Below, piece by piece: positions 12,924 to 22,246 of a DNA stretch of 64,000 nucleotides (position 1 is the first letter of the stretch; each line of letters starts with the position of its first letter). The notes below the pieces were generated by a model. It worked only from the letters and a program-made list of their open reading frames with translations, ran no database searches and had not been told where the DNA came from. Both the position numbers and the translations under genes were made by a program. Source of the DNA: Ligula intestinalis (lineage: Eukaryota > Platyhelminthes > Cestoda > Diphyllobothriidea > Diphyllobothriidae); NCBI GenBank assembly GCA_036362985.1, contig JAYGXS010000009.1, positions 18,914,546-18,978,545 on the forward strand. The letters are read 5' to 3'.

Positions 12924-13940
12924 GTAGTCGATATATAAAGTAGATGCCGCTGATCATGCAATATTTCGACATATGCTAAAGACTAATACTCTTCCACTAA
13001 TCGGAATTGACTCCAACTGTGAAACTGATTATCGTGTAGTGTACTCTGAAGTCATTTCAGTCAGGATAGGAAGCCGGCTTTTTTATCGAGCTTCAATATA
13101 ACTCCTTGCAAAACGTATGGATTGTAAAAACTGACTACTTATGTAGTATGCCCATTTATCGTTGATTTTGACTGCCTTTATAAATGCAAACATATTTTAT
13201 GAAAAACATGGACAAAAATTATTTCTTCTACATGTTTTATAGCAAATTATGCCTTCGTTAAATTTTATACTTGAAGGAAGGGTAGCTTTTGGGTTTAAAA
13301 TAGTTGCTAATTATGAGCTTTTCTACAACACTCAGGCGTTTATTCATAAAATGTCGTATCTTTCAGTTTAATAACGCTACCTTTGGTGCATAAAGTATGT
13401 TTCACGTCTGTTTTTATATTTTATGACAATTATGCAACCTCTTATGGAGATTGCAGGTGAAAACGTACTATTTCTTAAACAATATGTACACAGTATGCAG
13501 TTTCTAAACCTTGAATTCGAGAAAAGCAGTCACTAAGTAAGAAAATTATTCGGCAATTGGGCAACTTTTTTTAAAACCGAAAGCTACCCTTTCTTTGAGT
13601 ATGAACGTTTACGACCGCGTAATTTGCTATCAAACAAGTACAAGTCCATGTTTTCCATAACATATATTTTAATATATAAAGGCAGTCAAAATTAATGATG
13701 AAAGGCATACTACTTAGGTAGGCAGTTTTGACAATAGATACCTTTTGCTAGGAGTCAGAACGAGGCTTGTTAAAAAAGCCGGCTTCCTATCCTGACTGAA
13801 ATGACTTCAAAATACCCTACACGATAATCAGTTTCACAGCTGAAGTCAATTCGGATTAGCAAAAGAGTATAAGTCTTTCGCATGTGTCGAAATATTGCAT
13901 GATCAACGGCATATACTTTAGATAAAGTCGATTTCTAATA
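12924..13940. repeat. 1-kb foldback (inverted-repeat) element, left arm
   Basis: The first about 380 bp (12,924-13,305) recurs in reverse complement as the last about 380 bp (13,560-13,933), around a spacer of about 250 bp. Landmarks in both halves are GTCGAT at the outer tips, GATCATGCAATATTTCGACA, and TCAGTCAGGATAGGAAGCCG. By eye the halves are about 80-85% identical. This is the form of a foldback element or of a non-autonomous DNA transposon with long terminal inverted repeats. There is no transposase frame and no convincing target duplication. Confidence 0.8.
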
Positions 13941-16607
13941 GACGTACTGGGCCAGCCGATATATCTCTAAGACACTTCACATGCGAATGAAGGGAAGGAG
14001 ATGGCACCTGAATTCTGAAAGCCCACACAAAATTTTTTTTACACCCAAATATACATTCACTTAATCTCTCTGCTAGTTTTTCCTAGGGATATGTTCGCAC
14101 TGTTCATAGTCTTGGAAACCCATGCTGTTGCCAAAATGAATAAGCCCTACTTATTTTTACTGACATTTTAATAGCTCTTTTGAAGCATCTGCAGATGGTC
14201 GTCGTTGGTTACGGCATACACGAATTTATGGTGGTCATCCACAGTTCTTTAAGATGGCACAAAATGATCCCCTCGAATGTTTAGTTTTTTCGTTGTCTCC
14301 CCGGTTCAGGTCAGAGGATACTGACACTTGTTTATGTACACGCACTGACTGCTAACGGAACTCACCTGTCCCACTCTGGATTGGGCTTCGATAAAGTCAT
14401 TGACGGCTGCTGTATAAGGCGGATTACGAGGTTTTCTTAGCATTTTTCCTTTGAGTATCTTCGTAGAACATCGTTACCCAACTGCTTTTAATTCACCTTT
14501 AGAGCCTGCCTAAGCTGGTTGATGATTAGCTATTTTGGGGCACGCAGTAAGGGATAAAGATGTCCTGACTTGCTTCTTGTATACATTTGCCTGCATGTTG
14601 AAAAGAGTAACGCGTTGCTTACTCTGTTTTCTGGCCATTCAGACCCTTCTTTCCTACATTAGCAGTCCCTATCTTTTTGATTGTAAGGCCGTTCCCAAAC
14701 CGTCCTCCTGCGACACAAACGCATGATATACAATTGGCTTAATTTTCGCGTACTACTGTGCATAAACGGCTTTTTGTTGTCATGAAGGTAGGTGTTTTTC
14801 ATAAGTTTGTAATAAATGTACTGACTTCTCAACATACTGCTCAGATTGAGGCAACTTAATCAAAATTACTTTACTTATACAGATGATGAAATTATTTTAG
14901 AGACACCCTGCTAATCTTAGGTTCCTTCAGATTCCATACCTGTGGATCATGCGGAAACATTCAAAACCTGTGATTACTCTAACCCATCATGTGCCAAATT
15001 TCTAGCCTACCATTTCTCACATAGAGACTAAAAATATTCTTCTCAGTCATGAGGATGGACAGTTAGGCTGGCTTAAGCCTACACGGAGCGCCCTGATGCG
15101 AATGTACATGGTTACTATTTTTTTACGCTAAACGTATTTTGTGCATATTTATTTGGCCAATTAGAACCAATCACTTGGTGTATCATAGTAACTGTATCCC
15201 ATAAATACTGAAATAGTCTGTGCACGAGTTATCCATTTCTGAGGTTGTCTTTGCTAATGACTTTGATGCAGCTTCAATTAGACAACGTCACGAAGAAAAA
15301 TAAAATTTCTCCCAGCAATCATATTAACTTCTTCACATAACAAATAATTGAAGATTTTGTTGGACTGTCTCTATTTTTAATGCAATACCTTCGTCAAGAG
15401 ACACAGGGATTATTAATCGACACAAGAATATAAAGATGTTTCACGAATGGAAGCAAAATTTTGAAAGTGTTTTTCATCAACCTTTACTTTCTTCTAAGCT
15501 ACTGATGTAAGAACAACAGCTCCTTAGTTCTCGCTGTTTGGTTGTTAATGAAATCCATTGTAATATATTTATTTTTGGTCAGGGGTACTGACAGTTTGAT
15601 TTTTAGCATGAATTAAACATACACTCAAATTGCAGTGTTTGTGCCCTCTAAGCTAATTTTTGACTGAATAAAATGTTTAAAATTACCATCAATAAAATAG
15701 TTGTTCTGATCACTCGTAACGTAGTATCCGTTAATTTTCATTTGCAAGGATTCATGTTTGTCAAAGACACAAAGTCTGAATTTAAATATACTATCTTTGA
15801 TTGAAAAAGCCTCTCCTCAATTTTTTTCTCAATAAAGCGTTCGCAGTTATGGAAAAATCAATATTTAAAGCCATTGTTTATAGAATGGAAATGAACTAGT
15901 AAAACTGTGTAAATGAAAACATGTGTGAACGTTTACCGCAAACTTAAAAGCCTGTAAAAAGATTTTTTGCCAATTTGTTTGAGAAAAATTCGGCCTCCGA
16001 CATTTAAAAGTTTGAAGCTCATTCCTTTGATCAGTGGAGAAGAGAAAGCAGCTCCTTGTTTTTTTTTCAGTGGCCAAAGCTTTAGTTCGGGCAAGGCAAA
16101 AATTTATATACGAGCAAATTTAAAGTCCAGCCACTGCTTTTAATCTTAACTAATTTATGAACTGTATTCTAATATTTGATAAACATTGGGCAATAATAAT
16201 GCTTTCTACCAAGGGTTGATGAAAGTGGATAAGAAATAAACGCGTGGTTATATTTCGGACGTTCCATTTTGCAGACAGTTTCTGTATTCTGGGGCAATGG
16301 TTCGCTGCCGTGAGTCATCTTTGTGTCATATTTTACTCCCACTGGCATAGACTGGAAGGTTTTTATCATGAACCTTTAATATCACCTATGCTTGTGATAA
16401 GAAAAATCTGTTAAGCGCTCGGTGCTTTCGCTTAGATGATTGTAAAATCGAAAGCAAGATATGTCTCTCTTCGTCACAGTTGAATTTTATTGGATACCAA
16501 GTGAATATACAGCATGTGCTGAAATCGTGTAATGTTCATAACTTTGTAAAATTTAGATCGTTACACGCATACCGGTTTAAACGCATTTAAAAATTTTAAG
16601 GAACAAT
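13941..16607. other. Inner part of left arm, no recognised gene
   Basis: Open frames 14,535-14,726 (+), 15,865-16,077 (-) and 16,169-16,369 (-, 66 codons) have mirror partners or matching DNA in 25,284-27,944. The 66-codon frame matches 25,523-25,723 at 64 of 66 residues, with about two silent and two replacement changes, which is too few to judge. A diverged, closed copy of part of it lies near 20,670-20,750, so this DNA also behaves as a dispersed repeat. Confidence 0.5.
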
Positions 16608-16707
16608 NNNNNNNNNNNNNNNNNNNNNNNNNNNNNNNNNNNNNNNNNNNNNNNNNNNNNNNNNNNNNNNNNNNNNNNNNNNNNNNNNNNNNNNNNNNNN
16701 NNNNNNN
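16608..16707. other. Assembly gap (100 N)
   Basis: Exactly 100 Ns, a conventional placeholder for a gap of unknown size. It separates the left arm from the middle region, so the physical link between them, and the orientation of the left arm, rests on scaffolding and not on read-through sequence. Confidence 0.99.
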
Positions 16708-16900
16708 AAAAATGAGAGCCTAGTTGCGCCAATAACCATAAATAAGAGGGTATTTTTCCAAACCAAAGCCCTTCTTATTATTAAATCAACTCAGTTGATC
16801 AAAATAACCTGTCCAGACATACGCAAAATTATCAAGTTAAATTTCATCCTGAAAATTTTTCGCAGGATTTGCAGAACTGTTTGGAAGATTAACAAACTCA
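16708..16900 (+). repeat. Dispersed repeat R, truncated plus copy
   Basis: Landmark CAACTCAGTTGATCAAAATAA-type sequence at about 16,787-16,808, with AACCTGTCCAG following. This is the best match to 49,735-49,905, and it begins directly at the N gap, so its 5' part is lost. It shows the middle region also contains R. Confidence 0.7.
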
Positions 16901-17880
16901 TGAAGTGTCAGCCAACATTTTCAAGTGGGTTTTCCATTCGAACAAAATAATTAAGTACCATCGTTACTCTAAGTACCTCCACACATAGCTGAAAATTTTT
17001 CAGCGACGATGAAGGGCTGGCATCCAGAGGGTTTGCTCCATAAAAAACATAATTGATTTATATGATCAAGCCTTTCCGCTCCCCTTGCAAATTGAAATGT
17101 CTTTTAGAGAAAGTACGCATAAATGTATTTAATTTTGCACTAAATTTTTGGCAAAATATGTGTTCTTTACATTACATAATACGTTTTTGGTTTCAAAAAT
17201 TATTGAATCATGAGGTTTTGAAGACTGGCCAATATTTATTCAAAATTCGTCGTTATTGTCGTTTTATGTATGCTGCTGGCAAATTATGCAAGATATCGGG
17301 ACCATAATTTTGTAGCATGCAGAAACTTTGCATTTTTCTTCAAACAAAATGCATACTGCAGGTGGATGGAAAGACTTGCATTGAGGTGTATTGACGGGCA
17401 GGTTAAAAATATCTGGTTATATGAAAAATATATAAAACCAAAAAATGCTTTTTCTAAATGTATTAGAGAGCATGAAAATTTCTGTCAACTGAGTAGAAGA
17501 ACAATTTTTTGTGCGCGTAAATACCATATTCCCAGATCAATTATAAACTGAAGTTTTCAAAAAAATCACAAATTGGCTAACAATGAAGTCCTTTGAAAAA
17601 GAGTCATGTTTATAGTGTTAAAGTTTGAGTCTGGTTGCCTAGATCATCGTCAAACAAATTAAAGCTAACTCATATCTTAAAACGATACATAACACGAGAT
17701 TCTACAGTGAGCCAGAGTGAAGGAAGGTGATCCTCACCCGCATTTGATTATGCGGTCAGTGGGATAAATAACAGTCATCCATTAGTAATAATGTGGTCAG
17801 ATGAGGGAAAATTGTCACTCGCATTTAAAATGGTCTCGGTAGTGGCTATTTAAGCTTCCATTTGGTCTTGGAACCTCTGT
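16901..17880. other. Unassigned AT-rich DNA
   Basis: Two overlapping open frames (17,053-17,307 and 17,270-17,551, plus strand) have no recognised domain and strongly AT-driven composition. Nothing else seen. Confidence 0.5.
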
Positions 17881-18045
17881 AGTTTATGTTCAAAACGATA
17901 TGCATGTTAATGCATACCTACTTTGGTCTGCCTAACATATTTGGCACCTGATAATTGGGCCACTTACCATACGAATATAGTGTAGTTAAAAGTTAAAAAA
18001 ACTCCTAGTTATAAGAAGGTTTAGCAGACATGCTTAATTTGAGTT

Positions 18046-18128
18046 GAGGCGGGATTTGAACCCACGCATCAGAAAAAGCCTTTGCCGGAGGCCAATGCTT
18101 TAACCGCTAAGCTACAAACCCCCGCCTC
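18046..18128 (-). repeat. tRNA-like SINE head
   Basis: On the minus strand this 83-bp segment has a D-arm-like GCTTAGCGGTTAAAGC (GCTT/AAGC stem), a partial anticodon-like arm, and a T-arm-like GTGGGTTCAAATCCCGC whose stem closes. The acceptor stem in normal register does not pair, although the outermost GAGGCGGG and CCCGCCTC do. A related copy lies at 19,735-19,845 with the same TTAAATTCATGGTGC leader. I read this as a tRNA-derived SINE part, not a working tRNA. Confidence 0.6.
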
Positions 18129-18187
18129 GCACCATGAATTTAACCACACTTTGGTTGATATTACCCGCCCAACTTTACCGCCCATAT

Positions 18188-18262
18188 GGAATCCACCAAT
18201 ACGAAACACTGGCCTACAACAAAGGTCTTCTTTGATGCACGAGTTCAAATCCCGCCAAACGC
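18188..18262 (+). repeat. tRNA-like SINE piece, inverted relative to its neighbour
   Basis: ACTGGCCTACAACAAAGG through GAGTTCAAATCCCGCC parallels the minus-strand head at 18,046-18,128 (ATTGGCCTCCGGCAAAGG through GGGTTCAAATCCCGCC). The A-box half is missing. Confidence 0.5.
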
Positions 18263-18540
18263 CACCAGTTTTTCTCAATTGGGTCATTTAAAAAATCCTA
18301 GTTTCGAACGATTGAGCCAGCTAGGTCATTCAATTCTATAGACACCACCATTCAGTAGGCGCGCTTGATAGGTGTCTGGTGGATACAACACTGGTTGTCT
18401 AGGAAATCTTGAGACAACAGTCAGCAAACTGTATCAGAATTAGTAAATTCCATACGCTAGAGTAGGCTGGTTTGGTAACGTGGCCCAAATGTCATTGAAA
18501 TTACGGCTTTTGGCAGGGCCTCGTAGGTCAGACAATTAAA

Positions 18541-19639
18541 GCATTGTGTGTTATAAAACTTTTGCTCTGCTGTCATTTGGTCAAACCACGCCAAAGCAGA
18601 CTATTTTTTCGCAAATGGTTTAAGTAAATACTACTTTCGTATTGCATGTGGATGAACAGACTGACTGCAAAATGCTGACGTAATACTTTAACGACTCTGA
18701 TACGGGTGATCAAGCATTTGTCACAAAAAACACGAATATTTGCCGTGAATGCGGCTTGGACAGCCACAACTTATTGAATTATATACGTGCGTTTTTTGGT
18801 AGCGGCTCTTTCTTGTGGAGCGACCGGTTCAAGAATTCAAACTGAGACCCGCTGGATCCTTCTGGACTTGATTTCTATGGCATTGCCATGCACTTGTAAT
18901 GCAATCCATTCTCTCTCAAGCTGTGAAAAATTAGCACATGCCTGTTACACTAGGTCGTGTTTGGCACACACAGGCAAAACGTTTACCTTTATTCGTAACC
19001 GCGGAGACACCTGTCCTTAGTCGTCCAGGAGCTACCTCAATATCGGGTTTAGGTAGCTGAGAAAGGAAATTGCACAATAGGTGTTGAGTAAGTATAATAT
19101 TAAAATATATAACTTTGCTTAGTTTACCGATCGAGCGCTCACTACGTCATTGCACACGCGGCAAACATCCTTCAAGTAACTCAAACTGGTACAAGGTGCG
19201 TGGTTTCATAACAACTTCTACTTATAAATAATGTGGTAAGTGGCATTCACTGCCATTAATAATGCTCAGGTCCAGAATAATAAATAACCTCAGCCTGTTA
19301 AAATTACTATCTATATTATTGGGTTCTCTTGTGCTTCGCAAATGCGGTTCCATTCGCTGAGTAATAAATCAAATTTCTTCAGTGCTGAGAAAGTTGAAAA
19401 GGTGGTTTAGAGACTGCAATCATGAACAAGCAACACAGCTGCAACATAATGTATCAAAGGTAAGAGGGACTTAATTAAATAATGAATGCTTTCGTTAGGC
19501 AAACAAATGAAGTATTTTACCTAAACAGTGCAACGTTCTGCTTGAATTTTTCCAAAATTGGGTCGACTAACTTAAGGAAATCTGCAAAATCTAACGAATT
19601 AAGTCAACCAATAGTCATTCTGGTGAATTCTAGATGATT
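18541..19639. other. Unassigned DNA between SINE copies
   Basis: Short open frames 18,573-18,767 (-) and 18,787-19,020 (+) are not recognised. Nothing else seen. Confidence 0.45.
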
Positions 19640-19850
19640 GTCTAGGAAATCCTGCTTAGGCAGTCAGCTATCTTTCCGTATTGGTGGATTTCATACGAGC
19701 AGTACAGGTAGGCGGATGAAATCGATCCAAGTTTAATTAAATTCATGGTGCTAGATATGGCATTTATAGCTCAACTTGTATAGCATTGGCTTCACGCAAA
19801 GACCTTCCCTACTATGCAGGCTCAGATCCCACCCTAATGCTGCGAGTTTT
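19640..19850 (+). repeat. tRNA-derived SINE-like repeat
   Basis: Body GTCTAGGAAATCCTG at about 19,650 and CGTATTGGTGGATTTCATAC at about 19,677 are followed by leader TTAAATTCATGGTGC and the tRNA-like part with A-box TATAGCTCAACTTGTATAGC and B-box-like GGCTCAGATCCCACC (about 19,819-19,833). It belongs to the same family as 18,046-18,300 read on the minus strand. Confidence 0.6.
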
Positions 19851-20759
19851 GTCGCAATTGTGTCAAATTGTTAGTTTTGTGTGTTGTGCGCATTTGAAGA
19901 TCTGAAATCCGTTTCGCAAAGAAAAGTCAATGCACAGAGTCAAGGTTGAAGGAAAGTGGAAAGTTTGTTGGTAAAATATAAGGTTGCCGGTTATCAAAAA
20001 TATCACTCAGGCTATCTAATATGGCAGAACGAAACATTTTTTGTGCATTACAAAAAAATCAAGCAATACATGTTTTAGGTGGATCCTTTCTGTACAGTTT
20101 TTGTAAATTAAAAAAATAGGAAATAAAACTACCTTTTGCCCACCATCGAACCTATACCAAAATAACAACCAAAAATATAACTGTGAAAAAGTAAATCCTG
20201 TGCAGATATCATCTTCTTTCCTCTTAAATTTGCGTTTTGCAGCCTTTCGCAGTTTTCCAAATAAACATTTCTTATTTTTTGAAATTTTGTGAGCAATATT
20301 TCCGAGTGAATTACTGCAGTGTATGGGAGAACCAACGTCCACATTTTTCCATGCAGTCCCGAAAATGAAGTCACTTATCCTCAAGCCTGATAAAACATAA
20401 GTCCATCGATAATAAGAAAACAAACTCAAAATTGCCTACGGCGTAACCATCACTTTTATGTTATTGGTTCTGCAGGAATGATTTCAGTGCCAGACGGAAA
20501 GTAAGAGTTTTTAGACTGTGCTTTTTTGTAGCACTTTGAAGATCTCTCTTTCACTAACTGTTTGCGTGGCAAGCAAACAAAGTTTTCTAAAGCGTGGTCA
20601 GTATCTTATTAGGCATTGCAGAATTTACCTTTTGTTCTCTTTCAAAAAGGTTCAGTGTCTATTTAGCATAGAAACTATGACATAAAGATGACTCACGGCA
20701 GTTCAAAATTGCCCTAGAACGAAGAGACTCTCTGCAAAAAAGAACTTCAAGAAAATTAA
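19851..20759. other. Unassigned DNA with a 137-codon open frame
   Basis: The minus frame 20,016-20,429 (137 codons) is the longest frame outside the PLEs that does not overlap a known family. It is rich in F, L, K and Y, as expected from AT-rich random sequence, and has no motif I know. Near 20,670-20,750 is a diverged copy of arm DNA also seen at 25,560-25,640. Confidence 0.4.
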
Positions 20760-21700
20760 GAGGAGTATGAACTTACTTTGGCTTAATCGTAAGTAAGTTT
20801 AGATCAAAGAAATTTCCTTTGCTACTAGGTACAACAGAAGTAGACGTTTTATTTATGTGCATTGTACTATAGAAGATCGACAAAATAAGTAAAAAATGGA
20901 AATAATATCCCTTTCCAAAAGTAGAAGGGTTTGTCCGAATTTGGTAAGATGCATGTAAAGCCAAGTTTAATGAATTGCATGCATTTGTGAATAAAAGAAC
21001 GACCCATGCTTCCAAAAATTCGGTTTAGCTAACGTGTGAAGATATTTTGACGAAATGCAATTACAAAAACTTTCGTAGCATTTTGCTTCAAGCGCTCTTC
21101 TACTTGGCGAAGAAGCAACGTGTCTGCATATTTTACCATTAAGGTTATGCAAAGCAGACCTAAGTACGTCAAAGTCATGTAGACAAATACTTTTCCGTAA
21201 ACTATGCGTTCCACTTATGTGTTATTTGGAAGCGGAACAAAAGAGAACTCATACCTTTTTTTTTAAAATGGGCCATATATGTCCACTCTTTTTTGAATTT
21301 CAAAGAAATCCACTATGATGGGAATAAATAAATTATAAGGAGACAAGTGAGTTCTTTTCTGTCTAGCTAAACTGAATCGTTTATCTTCGGGTTGATTTCA
21401 AAAAAATTTAAAAGGTTCCAATACCATTGCGATATTACATTTGATTAAGTTAGTATACACTGAAATTTTGTCAGCTAGGGATCCAATTAAGGCTCCTCTT
21501 AAAGAACTTACCTATTAAAGCAATGCTATTACTAGTCTTAGGAATAATAATACAAGTATTGCGTTGCAGAAGATTTATTCTCGACAATTTGGTTTGCTGT
21601 TTTGAGACATTTCCAAGTATGATGCACATATTCATCTTCATAATAATAAATATCCCAAACTCATTTTTTAGGTAAATGCTCTTTCCAATACAAGCGATCA
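20760..21700 (-). repeat. Dispersed repeat R, minus copy in the middle region
   Basis: Three R modules occur in the expected order: 20,773-20,830 (reverse complement of the 49,700-49,740 part), 21,050-21,085 (AAATGCAATTACAAAAACTT, parallel to the TGCATTTTGT core read in reverse), and 21,470-21,700, parallel to 7,020-7,240 and 61,180-61,480. The landmark itself was not found at its expected place upstream. Confidence 0.55.
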
Positions 21701-21765
21701 TGCGTGTACCAGGAAGCCATTGAGAATAAGAAGACTCGATCGCTGGGACAATATGTGTATTCGCC

Positions 21766-21806
21766 TGACATTTCGACATCCATCGTGAATTCACCATCAG
21801 AGATAT
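21766..21806 (-). ncRNA. Hammerhead-like motif downstream of a PLE
   Basis: Read on the minus strand this contains CTGATGG, a perfect palindromic stem GTGAATTCAC, and after a short gap CGAAATGTC. Known hammerhead ribozymes have CUGAUGA, stem II, GAAA, and a cleavage triplet such as GUC, and PLE terminal repeats are known to carry them. Here the core has G for the last A of CUGAUGA and extra bases before GAAA, so it is probably a decayed or non-functional version. It lies about 90 bp beyond the stop codon of the minus-strand PLE. Confidence 0.3.
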
Positions 21807-21894
21807 TAGTGGCAGAAAAGCGTAATGCATGCACAGAATTTTGCAGTATTTATAGGATGTTGTCATTACTGCAAACATACAGCGACAATTAACG

Positions 21895-22246
21895 TTAATT
21901 GCCTTCTTGCGCGTGGGCAGTTTGTTGGATGGCACGCGGGCTTCGACCTGCTGAACTTTTATCACGGGTGGTGGGCTCAAGCGTGATGATTGTTCGGCCA
22001 TATGGCTCTCCGGTGTTGCCGTAAGATGAGACGGTGGCCTGCCCGTTCCTCAAGTGATGGCTTGCTTTGGCCAAATTGAATCTCAGCATTGAATATGGGT
22101 TGGAAAAATCGTTGAACTTGTTTATGGCTTGGGGGGTTGTAAACCAAAACTCAAGTTGTTCTCGGCGCACCTGATTGTCACTCCTTGCAAGAATTTCGGC
22201 CTCATCAAATTTGAACGTGTGGTCGGGTCTCATTGAATGAGCCGCA
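21895..22246 (-). pseudogene. Penelope-like element A, C-terminal fragment
   Basis: Minus-strand open frame that ends in a stop at 21,895. The part that belongs to this element begins at about 22,246 and reads AAHSMRPDHTFKFDEAEIL and onwards, which I recognise as the stretch just after the GIY-YIG domain in one group of PLEs. The frame continues upstream to 22,359, but that part is antisense to the inserted PLE B and is an artefact. The matching GIY-YIG part of the same element lies at 24,801-25,230 on the same strand. The protein is therefore split by about 2.55 kb of inserted PLE B. Joining the flanks restores a plausible continuous reading around the NSQV and AAHS residues. It is a dead copy. 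Confidence 0.75.

Larger units (their letters stand above)
1..16607 (+). repeat. Left arm of a giant imperfect inverted repeat
   Basis: This whole stretch reappears in reverse complement at 25,284-41,826. I matched it at the outer end (1-190 against 41,640-41,826), at 1.2-2.3 kb, 3.8-5.6 kb, 7.0-7.2 kb, 9.0-9.3 kb, 11.0-11.9 kb, 12.9-13.9 kb, 14.5 kb and the inner end (16,170-16,607 against 25,284-25,720). Order is collinear throughout and the two lengths differ by only 64 bp, with small indels. Sampled identity is about 96-98% at both ends and at 11 kb, and about 86-93% in the foldback element. The arm starts at or before base 1, so its outer limit is not visible. It ends at a run of 100 Ns, so its inner limit is also unproven. 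Confidence 0.93.
17880..18540. repeat. Cluster of tRNA-like SINE fragments
   Basis: Contains a minus-oriented tRNA-like head (18,046-18,128), a plus-oriented related piece (about 18,188-18,262) and a body fragment at 18,380-18,530. The body's GTCTAGGAAATC and its CCATACG stretch recur at 19,640-19,700. The segment 17,910-17,995 resembles 48,485-48,545. The pieces form a short inverted arrangement. Confidence 0.6.

Noticed and set aside
18046..18128. Functional tRNA gene with long variable arm
   Set aside because: In canonical register the 7-bp acceptor stem does not pair and the anticodon stem is poor. A diverged relative at 19,735 has the same non-tRNA leader, so it is a SINE.
20016..20429. 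137-codon minus-strand frame as a gene
   Set aside because: No motif, composition typical of AT-rich non-coding DNA, and surrounded by repeats. I cannot exclude it but cannot support it.
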